13,838 bases of DNA from an uncultured Oscillibacter sp. (GCA_902476875.1 CABSFC010000073.1:1-13838), one strand, 5' to 3'; positions 6,483 through 13,088 are shown, numbered from the stretch's first letter. Notes: generated by a model not told the origin, from the letters alone. Numbers and translations: made by a program.

Positions 6483-6701
6483 TTACTTGCTGCGCCAGGT
6501 GATCCGGCCGCGGGTCAGATCATACGGGGACATCTCCACCGTGACCTTGTCGCCGGGCAGAATCCTGATGAAATTCATTCTGAGTTTTCCGGAAATATGT
6601 GCTAGGATCGTGTGTCCATTTCCAATGTCAACCTGGAACGTCGTGTTGGGCAGGGCCTCCACCACAACACCTTCCACTTCGATCATATCGGATTTTGCCA
6701 A
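6483..6701 (-). CDS. infA: Translation initiation factor IF-1
   Basis: The 72-residue S1-like OB-fold protein blocks the ribosomal A site during initiation and assists IF-2 and IF-3. The sequence runs from MAKSDMIEVEGVVVEALPNT to MSPYDLTRGRITWRSK and covers the whole family without gaps. The start codon is TTG, with SD AGGAGG 7 bases upstream inside the end of the preceding gene. The next ATG is codon 6 and would remove the conserved MAK start, so TTG is preferred. It begins 3 bases after the stop of the KOW-protein gene. Confidence 0.97.
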   Translation of the reverse strand: MAKSDMIEVEGVVVEALPNTTFQVDIGNGHTILAHISGKLRMNFIRILPGDKVTVEMSPYDLTRGRITWRSK

Positions 6702-6704
6702 ACG

Positions 6705-6989
6705 TTATCCCTCCTGGTCCGGCTGGACTTCCCCACGGTAGCCCGCGAGGGTCCTGCGAAGTTCACTGTTGGTGATTTTCTCTTCGCTCTTGATCTTTTC
6801 GGAAAGGCGGGTCTCATCCGCGGCCACAAACAGCACGTGTCTGCGCTTTTTGCGCTTGGGCGATTCCACTTTCCTGGATTTCCCGTCTGCCAGCAGGAGG
6901 TACTCCCCCTCCACCGCGAGGACGACGAAGAGCTTGCCCTTGTCCCTGCCGGCATCGGATCGGACGATATTTGATTTTGCAATTTCCAT
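6705..6989 (-). CDS. KOW-domain RNA-binding protein (L14e-like)
   Basis: The protein has 94 residues from the ATG at 6989. The N-terminal KOW-type strand-loop carries the GRDKGKLFVV motif (14-23), the hallmark of the L14e/L6e/L27e-like family found between map and infA in many Firmicutes. A very basic stretch (ESPKRKKRRHVLFV) follows, and a charged helical tail ends the chain. It probably binds rRNA or another structured RNA; a precise role is not established. A TTG at 7010 would overlap the map stop as TTGA and add 7 residues. I prefer the ATG because the family usually starts just before the KOW strand, but neither start has a strong SD, so the start is less certain than elsewhere in the operon. 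Confidence 0.88.
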   Translation of the reverse strand: MEIAKSNIVRSDAGRDKGKLFVVLAVEGEYLLLADGKSRKVESPKRKKRRHVLFVAADETRLSEKIKSEEKITNSELRRTLAGYRGEVQPDQEG

Positions 6990-7006
6990 ACGCTTCTTCT
7001 TACCCG

Positions 7007-7759
7007 TCAAATGGCGGGAGCCGTCAAGATCTCGGGCTCTCCATCGGTAATCAGGATCGTATTCTCATAGTGGGCCGCCCACTTGCCGTCCAGCGTCTTG
7101 ACGGTCCAGCCGTCAGGCATCTGCTTGATGGCGGCGGTGCCGGCGTTCACCATGGGTTCGATTGCAAGGGTCATGCCTCGCAGAAGCCGCGGTCCCCGGC
7201 CGGGATGGCCGTAGTTGGGGATCTCGGGCGCCTCGTGCATCTGGGTGCCGACGCCGTGGCCGACATACTCCCGGACGATGGAGTACCCGTGGCTCTCCAC
7301 ATAGGTTTGGATGGCTGCGGAAATATCAAACAACCGGTGGCCTTCCTTTGCGTTTTTGATCCCCTCGAAAAAGCTCTGCCTGGTCACGTCGATCAGATCC
7401 TGAGCCTCGGGAGAGATCTTGCCGCAGGCGAAGGTCGCCGCGCAGTCGCCGTGGAACCCTCCAATGTACGCCCCCACGTCCACGCTGACGATATCGCCCT
7501 CCCGCAGCACCCGTTTGCCGGGGATGCCGTGGATGATCTCGTCGTTGACGCTGACGCAGGCGCTGGCCGGATAGCCGTTATAGTGGAGGAAGGACGGGAC
7601 CGCGCCCTGTTTGCGGATGAAATGCTCCACCGCGCTGTCGATCTCCTGGGTTGTTACGCCGGGTCTTACCATTTCCCCTGCCAAAGCACGGGCAGCCGCG
7701 GTAATTTTACCGGCCCGGCGCATCAAGTCGATCTCATGGGAGGATTTGAGCGTGATCAT
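7007..7759 (-). CDS. map: Methionine aminopeptidase, type I
   Basis: The 250-residue cytoplasmic metalloprotease removes the initiator methionine from nascent proteins. The five di-metal ligands are present: Asp94 (SVDVGA), Asp105, His168 (GHGVG), Glu201 (IEPM) and Glu232 (YENT). The catalytic-site histidines His77 and His175 (MHE) are also present. The length is that of the bare type Ia enzyme, with no N-terminal SH3-binding or zinc-finger extension. It starts 4 bases after the adk stop, with GGGGAG as SD. The secY-adk-map order couples protein export and N-terminal processing to ribosome synthesis, as in most Firmicutes. Confidence 0.98.
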   Translation of the reverse strand: MITLKSSHEIDLMRRAGKITAAARALAGEMVRPGVTTQEIDSAVEHFIRKQGAVPSFLHYNGYPASACVSVNDEIIHGIPGKRVLREGDIVSVDVGAYIGGFHGDCAATFACGKISPEAQDLIDVTRQSFFEGIKNAKEGHRLFDISAAIQTYVESHGYSIVREYVGHGVGTQMHEAPEIPNYGHPGRGPRLLRGMTLAIEPMVNAGTAAIKQMPDGWTVKTLDGKWAAHYENTILITDGEPEILTAPAI

Positions 7760-7763
7760 CTGC

Positions 7764-8396
7764 TCATCTCCCCAGCACGCGGAGGATGGCCTGAGAGGTC
7801 TCCGCCACAGAGGGCTGATTTTCCACAGTTTTCAGGAGGCCGCGCTTGGCGTAAAAGTCCTTCAGGGGCTCGGTCTCCTTATGATAGACCTCGAGCCGCG
7901 CCTTGACGGTCTCGGGGGCATCATCTTTGCGCTGGACCAGCTTGCCGCCGCACTTGTCGCACACGCCCGCGACCTTGGGAGGGACGGCCACCAGGTGGTA
8001 GCTGCCTCCGCAGGACTCGCAGACACGGCGGCCGCTCATGCGCTCCATGATGGTCTCGTCGGAGATCTCGATGGAGACAACGGCGTCAAATACGATCCCG
8101 GCTTTCTCCATGGCCTCGGCCTGGGCGATGGTACGGGGCACGCCGTCCAGGATATAACCGTTGGCGCAGTCCGCCTCCGCCACCCGCTCGGTGATGATGC
8201 CGATGATGACCTCATCGGGCACCAGCTTGCCCGCGTCCATGAAGGACTTGGCCTTCATGCCGGTGGGCGTGCCGTTCTTGATGGCGGCGCGGAGGATGTT
8301 GCCGGTGGAGATGGTGGGGATGCCCAGCTCTTTACACAGGATATCGGCCTGTGTGCCCTTGCCGGCGCCGGGAGCGCCCAACAGGATCAATTTCAT
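7764..8396 (-). CDS. adk: Adenylate kinase with zinc-binding LID
   Basis: This 210-residue kinase interconverts ATP + AMP and 2 ADP. The P-loop is GAPGAGKGT (7-15). The AMP-binding segment is STGNILRAAIKNGT (30-43), where many family members have STGDMLR. The LID domain carries four cysteines, Cys126, Cys129, Cys146 and Cys149, as in Gram-positive zinc-containing adenylate kinases. The family signature LDGFPRT reads LDGVPRT at 83-89, an unusual Phe-to-Val change next to the conserved arginine. It starts 12 bases after the secY stop, with an AGAGG SD. The enzyme is expected to be active. Confidence 0.98.
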   Translation of the reverse strand: MKLILLGAPGAGKGTQADILCKELGIPTISTGNILRAAIKNGTPTGMKAKSFMDAGKLVPDEVIIGIITERVAEADCANGYILDGVPRTIAQAEAMEKAGIVFDAVVSIEISDETIMERMSGRRVCESCGGSYHLVAVPPKVAGVCDKCGGKLVQRKDDAPETVKARLEVYHKETEPLKDFYAKRGLLKTVENQPSVAETSQAILRVLGR

Positions 8397-8408
8397 AAAA
8401 CGCCTCTC

Positions 8409-9809
8409 TTATTCCAGGAAGCCCTTGTACTGACGCATCAGCATCTGGGACTCCAAAGCCTTGACGGTCTCCAGCGCCACGCCCACGACGATGATGACGG
8501 AGGTGCCGCCGATCGCCACGGAGCTGTTGCTGATGACCTTGCCGACCAGCAGGGGGCAGATCGCCACGATGCCCAGATAGATGGCGCCGAACAGGGTGAT
8601 CTTGTTCAGAACCTTCTTGATAAAGTCCACAGTGGGCTTACCGGGACGGAAGCCCGGGATAAAGCCGCCCTGCTTCTTCAGGTTGTTGGCGATCTCAACG
8701 GGGTTGAACTGGATGCTGGAATAGAAATAGCTGAAGCCAATGATCATGATGAAGTAGACGATCATATAGAGAACGGACTTCGTGTCAATGGCGTCATAAA
8801 TGCTGCGGGACAGGGTGTCCTCGGCGGGAGTGCCGATGAAGCTCCAGATGGTGATGGGCAGAGACGCGATGCTCTGGGCGAAGATGATGGGCAGAACGCC
8901 GGACATATTCACCTTCATGGGCAGGTTTGTGCTCTGGCCGCCGTACATCTTGCGGCCCACCTGGCGCTTGGCGTACTGCACGGGGATGCGGCGCTCGGCG
9001 TCGTTGATGAACACGATGAACACGATCAGGGCCAGCATGCCGACGATCAGCAGGATAATCGCCCAGGGGGCGATCTGGCTGTTCATGGCATTCTCCGCCA
9101 GCTGCTGGGCAGTGGTGGAGGAATAGCCGGCAGCGGTATAGCTGGACACCAGGCTGTCCATGGTGATGGTGCCGTTCTGGACGCCAGACCAGGTCCGAAC
9201 GCCCTCGATCATACCCTGGATCATGCTGGGCACGCGGGACAGGATGCCCGCGAACAGGATGATGGAGATGCCGTTGCCCACGCCGAACTCAGTGACCTGC
9301 TCGCCCATCCACATCACGAAGGAGGAACCGGCGATCAGGGTCACGATGATGACCAGGGCGGGCCAGATACCGTCAGCGCCGGTGGCCAGCAGGCTGTATC
9401 GCTTCATCATGAAGTAGTAGCCCACAGCCTGCAGGATGGCGATGGCCACGGTGGCGTAGCGGGTGATGGCCTGGATCTTCTTCCGGCCCTCTTCGCCGCC
9501 ATCCTTCGCCAGCCGCTCCAGATAGGGGATGGCGACGGTCAGCAGCTGGATGATGATGGAGCTGTTGATATAGGGCTGGATGCTCAGCGCGAAGACGGTA
9601 GCCATGGAGAAAGCGCCGCCGCTCATGGCGTTGAGCAGGCCGAAGTAGGTGGTCCCCATGCTGTCCAGCTGCGCTTTCAGCGCGGTGGTGTTGATATAGG
9701 GAACGGTGATGGCGTTGCCGATCCGGAAGATCAGCAGAATGAGGAGAGTAAAGATGATCTTTTTCCGCAGCTCAGGGATTCCCCACGCCTTGCGAATCGT
9801 TTGGATCAC
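8409..9809 (-). CDS. secY: Protein translocase subunit SecY with an enlarged extracellular loop
   Basis: The 466-residue central channel of the Sec translocon spans the membrane about ten times. Conserved pieces include the plug region after TM1, the TM2 segment ALSIQPYINSSIIIQLL, the cytoplasmic loop RRIPVQYAKRQVGRKMYGGQ and the GGFIPGFRPGKPT loop before TM9. The protein is some 30-40 residues longer than the usual 420-435. The extra length is mostly a Ser/Thr/Ala/Gln-rich stretch at about 207-247, between TM5 and TM6, on the outer face. The start is GTG, one base after the rplO stop, with the SD inside the rplO end, so translation is likely coupled to L15. Confidence 0.97.
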   Translation of the reverse strand: MIQTIRKAWGIPELRKKIIFTLLILLIFRIGNAITVPYINTTALKAQLDSMGTTYFGLLNAMSGGAFSMATVFALSIQPYINSSIIIQLLTVAIPYLERLAKDGGEEGRKKIQAITRYATVAIAILQAVGYYFMMKRYSLLATGADGIWPALVIIVTLIAGSSFVMWMGEQVTEFGVGNGISIILFAGILSRVPSMIQGMIEGVRTWSGVQNGTITMDSLVSSYTAAGYSSTTAQQLAENAMNSQIAPWAIILLIVGMLALIVFIVFINDAERRIPVQYAKRQVGRKMYGGQSTNLPMKVNMSGVLPIIFAQSIASLPITIWSFIGTPAEDTLSRSIYDAIDTKSVLYMIVYFIMIIGFSYFYSSIQFNPVEIANNLKKQGGFIPGFRPGKPTVDFIKKVLNKITLFGAIYLGIVAICPLLVGKVISNSSVAIGGTSVIIVVGVALETVKALESQMLMRQYKGFLE

Positions 9810-9810
9810 G

Positions 9811-10251
9811 TTACATCACCTCTGCCTTTCCGCCGGCCGCCTCGATAGCCTCCTTGGCAGACGCGGAGAATGCAGAAGCCTTGACGGTGACCTTCTTGGC
9901 AACCTTGCCGTTGCCCAGGACCTTGTAGCCATACTCGCACTTGGAGAGGATGCCCTTGGCCAGCAGCGCCTCGGCGGTGACGGTGTCGCCGTCCTCGAAA
10001 GCGTTCAGAGCGCTCAGGTTGATGATCTCCAGGGGCTTGGCGAAAATGTTGTTGAAGCCGCGCTTGGGGATGCGGCGGGCCAGAGGCATCTGGCCGCCCT
10101 CAAAGCCAATGCGGACCTTGCCGCCGCTGCGGGCCTTCTGGCCCTTGTGGCCGCGGCCGCCGGTCTTGCCGTTGCCGGAGCCGGCACCCCGGCCCTTGCG
10201 GTAAGCCTGACGGACGGAGCCCTCGGCGGGAGACAGTTCGCTCAATTTCAT
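9811..10251 (-). CDS. rplO: 50S ribosomal protein L15
   Basis: The 146-residue late-assembly protein reaches deep into 23S rRNA with a glycine-rich basic N-terminal extension (GRGAGSGNGKTGGRGHKGQK). The family signature GGQMPLARRIPKRGF and the globular C-terminal domain follow. The family's usual KLHELSP start reads KLSELSP. The SD AAGGAGG is fused to the rpmD stop codon. It overlaps the region that provides the SD of secY. Confidence 0.98.
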   Translation of the reverse strand: MKLSELSPAEGSVRQAYRKGRGAGSGNGKTGGRGHKGQKARSGGKVRIGFEGGQMPLARRIPKRGFNNIFAKPLEIINLSALNAFEDGDTVTAEALLAKGILSKCEYGYKVLGNGKVAKKVTVKASAFSASAKEAIEAAGGKAEVM

Positions 10252-10265
10252 AATTCCGTGCCTCC

Positions 10266-10448
10266 TTACTTCTCTTCCGTGACCTGCAGCAGATAGCCGA
10301 TCTTGGCGATCTTACCGCGGGTCTGATCGTTGTCGGGCTGCACGGTGACATCACCGATCTTGCGCAGACCCAGGGAATGAGCGGTCAGAATCTGCTTTTC
10401 CAGACGACCGTTCAGGCTCTTGACGAGCTTAATATTTAAGTTTGCCAT
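10266..10448 (-). CDS. rpmD: 50S ribosomal protein L30
   Basis: The 60-residue product is a small alpha-beta protein near the 5S rRNA side of the large subunit. The sequence begins MANLNIKLVKSLNGR and includes the HSLGLRKIGDVTVQPDN core, normal for bacterial L30. The ATG at 10448 follows a perfect AAGGAGG that overlaps the rpsE stop (TAAGGAGG). A longer in-frame reading exists upstream but runs through that SD and the end of rpsE, so it is rejected. Confidence 0.98.
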   Translation of the reverse strand: MANLNIKLVKSLNGRLEKQILTAHSLGLRKIGDVTVQPDNDQTRGKIAKIGYLLQVTEEK

Positions 10449-10461
10449 GTTCAGCGCCTCC

Positions 10462-10962
10462 TTAACCCACGATTTCTTCGACGCTCTTGCCGCGGATGCG
10501 GGCGACCTCCTCGGGGCCACGCATATTCTTCAGGCCCTGGAAAGCGGCGGCGACGACGTTGTTGGGGTTGTTGGAACGCAGGCTCTTGGCACGGATGTCC
10601 TTGATGCCCGCGGCCTCGACGACGGCACGGACAGCGCCGCCGGCGATCACGCCGGTACCGGGGGCGGCGGGCTTCAGCAGCACGCGGCCGGCGCCGGCCT
10701 CACCGATGGTCTCGTGGGGGATGGTGGTCCCGGCGGTGGTCACGGTGATCATGTTCTTCTTGGCGGCCTCGATGCCCTTGCGGATAGCCTCGGGGACCTC
10801 GGCGGCCTTGCCCAGGCCGTAGCCGACCCTGCCCTTCCCGTCGCCAACGACGACCAGGGCGGAGAATTTCATAACACGGCCGCCCTTCACGGTCTTGGAG
10901 ACCCGGTTCAGGTACACGACCTTCTCGATATATTCGCTCTGTTCTCTTTCAAATCTAGGCAT
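10462..10962 (-). CDS. rpsE: 30S ribosomal protein S5
   Basis: The 166-residue product takes part in mRNA unwinding at the entry tunnel and in decoding accuracy. The N-terminal double-stranded RNA-binding-like domain contains VKGGRVMKFSALVVVGDGKGRVGYGLGKA. The C-terminal domain contains GTGVIAGGAVRAVVEAAGI and SNNPNNVVAA. The length is typical for Firmicutes. The SD (AAGGGAGGAGG) starts in the rplR stop codon. Confidence 0.98.
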   Translation of the reverse strand: MPRFEREQSEYIEKVVYLNRVSKTVKGGRVMKFSALVVVGDGKGRVGYGLGKAAEVPEAIRKGIEAAKKNMITVTTAGTTIPHETIGEAGAGRVLLKPAAPGTGVIAGGAVRAVVEAAGIKDIRAKSLRSNNPNNVVAAAFQGLKNMRGPEEVARIRGKSVEEIVG

Positions 10963-10980
10963 GTTGTCGTTCCTCCTCCC

Positions 10981-11340
10981 TTAGAATTTCAGGCCGCCTT
11001 CGCGGGCGCCCTCGGCCAGGGCCTGCACGCGGCCGTGGTACAGATAGCCGCCGCGGTCAAACACGACAGTCTCGATACCCTTGGCCTTGGCGCGCTCGGC
11101 GACCAGCTTGCCAACGGCGGTGGCAGCGGCGACGTTGCCGCCGTAACCCTCGATGGCCTTGTCCAGGGAGGAAGCGGAAGCCAGGGTCACGCCGTTGACA
11201 TCGTCGATGATCTGGGCGTAGATGTTGGCCTCGCTGCGGAACACATTCAGACGCGGCATCTCAGGGGTGCCGGAGATCTTGGCGCGCACGCGCTTGTGGC
11301 GCTTGAGGCGCTGGGCGTTGGTATTCGGTCTCTTAATCAT
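10981..11340 (-). CDS. rplR: 50S ribosomal protein L18
   Basis: The 119-residue product binds 5S rRNA together with L5 and anchors it to 23S rRNA in the central protuberance. The basic N-terminus (RLKRHKRVRAKISGT), the PRLNVFRSEANIYAQIIDD core and the closing DRGGYLYHGRVQALAEGAREGGLKF are family hallmarks. SD AAGGAGGTG is fused to the rplF stop. Confidence 0.98.
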   Translation of the reverse strand: MIKRPNTNAQRLKRHKRVRAKISGTPEMPRLNVFRSEANIYAQIIDDVNGVTLASASSLDKAIEGYGGNVAAATAVGKLVAERAKAKGIETVVFDRGGYLYHGRVQALAEGAREGGLKF

Positions 11341-11354
11341 ATCGGCACACCTCC

Positions 11355-11900
11355 TTACTTCTTAGCGCCGGTCTTGCCGACCTTGCGACGGATCACTTCG
11401 TCGGCATACTTGATGCCCTTGCCCTTATAAGGCTCGGGAGGACGCTTCTCGCGGACCTCGGCGGCGAACTGGCCGACGGCCTGCTTGTCGCATCCGTTGA
11501 TGACGATTTTATTGGGAGCGGGGACATCGATGGTGATGCCCTCGATCTCGGGAACGATCACCTGGTGGGAGAAGCCCAGGTTCATGACCAGGTTCTTGCC
11601 CTCCTTGGCCACACGGTAGCCAACGCCGTTGACCTCCAGCTCCTTCTTGAAGCCGTCGGTCACGCCGACGACCATGTTGTGGAGCAGAGTGCGGGTCAGA
11701 CCGTGCAGGCTGCGGTGCAGCTTGTCGTCGGAAGGACGGCCCACAGTGATCGTGTTGCCTTCCTGCTTAATGATCATCTCAGGGCGCAGCGCGCGGGTGA
11801 GCTCGCCCTTGGGTCCCTTGACGGTAACCACATTACCCTCGGCGACGCTGACAGTGACGCCGGCGGGAACGGTAATGGGCATTCTGCCAATTCTAGACAT
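11355..11900 (-). CDS. rplF: 50S ribosomal protein L6
   Basis: The 181-residue product has two repeated domains and sits near the factor-binding centre and the sarcin-ricin loop. It starts MSRIGRMPITVPAGVTV, and the signature PEPYKGKGIKYADEVIRRKVGK lies near the C-terminus. The length is normal. The SD AAGGAGGG overlaps the rpsH stop codon, the same coupling pattern as the next junctions. Confidence 0.98.
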   Translation of the reverse strand: MSRIGRMPITVPAGVTVSVAEGNVVTVKGPKGELTRALRPEMIIKQEGNTITVGRPSDDKLHRSLHGLTRTLLHNMVVGVTDGFKKELEVNGVGYRVAKEGKNLVMNLGFSHQVIVPEIEGITIDVPAPNKIVINGCDKQAVGQFAAEVREKRPPEPYKGKGIKYADEVIRRKVGKTGAKK

Positions 11901-11916
11901 TGTTCAAATACCCTCC

Positions 11917-12315
11917 TTACCAGACGAATGCCAGGACTTCGCCGCCGACATGCAGCTCGCGGGCCTTCTTGTCGGTCATGACGCCCTTGGACGTAGAGAT
12001 GATGGCGATACCCAGGCCACGCAGCACGCGGGGGAGCTCATCGGCGCCCACATAGACGCGCAGGCCGGGCTTGGAAACGCGGCGCAGGCCGGTGATGACC
12101 TTTTCCTTGCCCGCGTTGTACTTCAGGGTGATGTGGATCATGCCCTGGAGGCCATCGTCCACCACCTGGAAGTTCTTGATATACCCTTCGTCCAGCAGGA
12201 TCTGAGCGATGCTCTTCTTCATGTTGGAGGCGGGTACATCAACGGTTTCGTGCTTCGCACTGTTGGCGTTGCGGATGCGGGTGAGCATATCCGCAACAGG
12301 ATCGGTGATATGCAT
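11917..12315 (-). CDS. rpsH: 30S ribosomal protein S8
   Basis: The 132-residue primary 16S rRNA binder organises the central domain. It starts MHITDPVADMLTRIRNA and ends GGEVLAFVW, with the RVSKPGLRVYVG and LPRVLRGLGIAIISTSKGVMTD motifs between. In E. coli S8 is the autogenous repressor of the spc operon. Here its own leader is unusual: the gene is separated from rpsN by 587 bases of non-coding, repeat-rich DNA instead of the usual few dozen. It has an independent SD, AGGAGG, and a small GCGGTTT/AAACCGC hairpin shortly before it. Confidence 0.98.
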   Translation of the reverse strand: MHITDPVADMLTRIRNANSAKHETVDVPASNMKKSIAQILLDEGYIKNFQVVDDGLQGMIHITLKYNAGKEKVITGLRRVSKPGLRVYVGADELPRVLRGLGIAIISTSKGVMTDKKARELHVGGEVLAFVW

Positions 12316-12340
12316 GGTAAATCCTCCTATTTTTAGAGTT

Positions 12341-12358
12341 GCGGTTTGAAAAAACCGC
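12341..12358 (-). repeat. Hairpin in the rpsH leader
   Basis: GCGGTTT and AAACCGC (7 bp) enclose a 4-base loop, ending about 10-15 bases before the rpsH SD on the minus-strand RNA. There is no T-tract, so it is not a terminator. It could insulate the SD from upstream structure or mark the edge of the insertion. Confidence 0.6.
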
Positions 12359-12407
12359 TGCGGCAGCGAGGTATCATGGCCAATGGGGCAGTCTGCTCGC
12401 GCATATA

Positions 12408-12433
12408 GGCAACAGGGCTTGCATCCGAAGCCG
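12408..12433 (+). repeat. Left 26-bp terminal inverted repeat of the interruption element
   Basis: This arm matches the reverse complement of 12658-12683 at 25 of 26 positions. The flanking A at 12407 is also matched by the T at 12684. Confidence 0.9.
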
Positions 12434-12657
12434 CATTTCCGCGGCCCTATTCGGTGCTTTTTGCCTTGTTGTCCTTGCCTTGCGGCAGCAAGGCGGCGTC
12501 CGCCGCGCCAAAAATCCCTCGAATATTGCTCGCGGAAATGTGCGGAGCAATTTTTTCGGAGCGGATTTTCGTTCAGGCAAGGAAGCGGCAGCAGGGAATC
12601 CTAGCTGGATTGCCAAAGCCGGTGACGCCGCATGAGCGGAAATCCGCCCGAAAAAAC

Positions 12658-12683
12658 CGGCTTCGGCTGCAAGCCCTGTTGCC
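12658..12683 (-). repeat. Right 26-bp terminal inverted repeat of the interruption element
   Basis: This is the inverted partner of 12408-12433, with one mismatch. The two arms bound a 276-bp unit. Confidence 0.9.
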
Positions 12684-12807
12684 TTACCCAATTGGTCATG
12701 ACCTTTCGCCATCCGTTATCACCAAGGCCCCATATCACAGGCCCGTGGTTACAAAAATGAGTTGTGTCAGGCTCCGTTTCCTGAGAAACCATATCTGAAC
12801 ATGGCGC

Positions 12808-12838
12808 AGTGGGCACATTTTCGAAAAAATGCCCCACT
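12808..12838 (-). repeat. Stem-loop with UUCG tetraloop between rpsN and rpsH
   Basis: On the minus-strand RNA, AGUGGG pairs with CCCACU and CAUUUU pairs with AAAAUG, separated by a small 1x2 internal loop and closed by UUCG. There is no T-tract after it, so it is more likely a stabilising or processing structure than a terminator. Confidence 0.65.
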
Positions 12839-12843
12839 TATCT

Positions 12844-12872
12844 AGCGTACCAGAAGAACCGAGGTTCGTCAA
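12844..12872 (-). promoter_or_regulatory. Weak promoter candidate inside the interruption
   Basis: TTGACG (plus positions 12867-12872) is followed after 17 bases by TACGCT (12844-12849) on the minus strand. The -35 is good (5 of 6) and the -10 poor (3 of 6). If active it would drive rpsH and everything downstream. Confidence 0.28.
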
Positions 12873-12902
12873 GGTTTTTCGCCGCGCCAATTCAATTTTT
12901 TC

Positions 12903-13088
12903 TCAGAAGGACGCCTTGCGGACGCCGGGGATCTCGCCCTTATAGGCCAGCTCGCGGAAGCAGATACGGCAGACACCGTAGTCCCGCAGATAGGCATGGG
13001 GGCGGCCGCAGAGCTTGCAGCGGTTGTACTTCCGGGTGGAGTACTTGGCGGGGCCCTGCTGCTTCAGGATCATAGATTTCTTAGCCAT
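12903..13088 (-). CDS. rpsN: 30S ribosomal protein S14, type Z (zinc-binding)
   Basis: The 61-residue short form has an intact zinc knuckle at Cys24, Cys27, Cys40 and Cys43 (CKLC and CRIC). It sits in the 30S head and is needed for late assembly. The end KGEIPGVRKASF is the normal family terminus, so the gene is complete despite the adjacent insertion. SD AAGGAGG is fused to the rplE stop. After its stop the usual short spacer to rpsH is replaced by 587 bases of non-coding DNA. A zinc-independent S14 paralogue, if any, would be elsewhere in the genome. Confidence 0.98.
   Translation of the reverse strand: MAKKSMILKQQGPAKYSTRKYNRCKLCGRPHAYLRDYGVCRICFRELAYKGEIPGVRKASF

Larger units (their letters stand above)
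12364..12710. mobile_element. MITE-like palindromic element (non-autonomous, candidate)
   Basis: The core arms at 12408-12433 and 12658-12683 are 26 bp long and are inverted copies with a single mismatch (GGCAACAGGGCTTGCA followed by T or G, then CCGAAGCCG). Weaker outer arms (12370-12388 against 12687-12703, sharing CATG-CCAAT-GGG) extend the symmetry. Inside are further inverted repeats: 12551-12568 with 12640-12656 (17 pairs, one bulge), 12525-12531 with 12545-12551, and 12477-12482 with 12489-12494. No transposase is encoded. Terminal inverted repeats, small size and lack of coding content fit a miniature inverted-repeat element or a dispersed palindromic repeat. A clear target duplication could not be identified. 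Confidence 0.6.
12316..12902. other. 587-bp non-coding interruption of the spc operon
   Basis: No reading frame here resembles a protein, and the open frames on both strands run through inverted repeats. It holds, from left to right: a 7-bp hairpin at 12341-12358, a palindromic MITE-like unit at about 12364-12710, about 100 bases without a recognisable feature, a stem-loop with a UUCG loop at 12808-12838, a weak promoter candidate at 12844-12872, and a 5-bp inverted repeat at 12856-12867. An 11-bp direct repeat, CGCCGCGCCAA, occurs at 12501-12511 and 12880-12890. No tRNA or known riboswitch was recognised. Confidence 0.75.

Noticed and set aside
7611..9848. A 745-codon open frame on the plus strand
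   Set aside because: It is antisense to secY, adk and part of map. The low-complexity, Asp/Gly/His-rich product matches no fold, and there is no plausible ribosome binding site.
10420..11430. A 336-codon plus-strand frame, and similar frames at 6971-7906 and 9706-10296
   Set aside because: They are shadows of ribosomal-protein genes and map, with the same composition artefact.
12374..12837. Open frames on both strands in the rpsN-rpsH gap, including a 112-codon minus-strand frame
   Set aside because: They read through the inverted repeats, so both strands give near-identical peptides (QGLQPKP and QALLP types). They lack SD sequences and look like translated repeat.
12316..12902. A tRNA, 4.5S RNA or known riboswitch in the gap
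   Set aside because: No cloverleaf, T-loop or recognisable aptamer motif was seen by eye.
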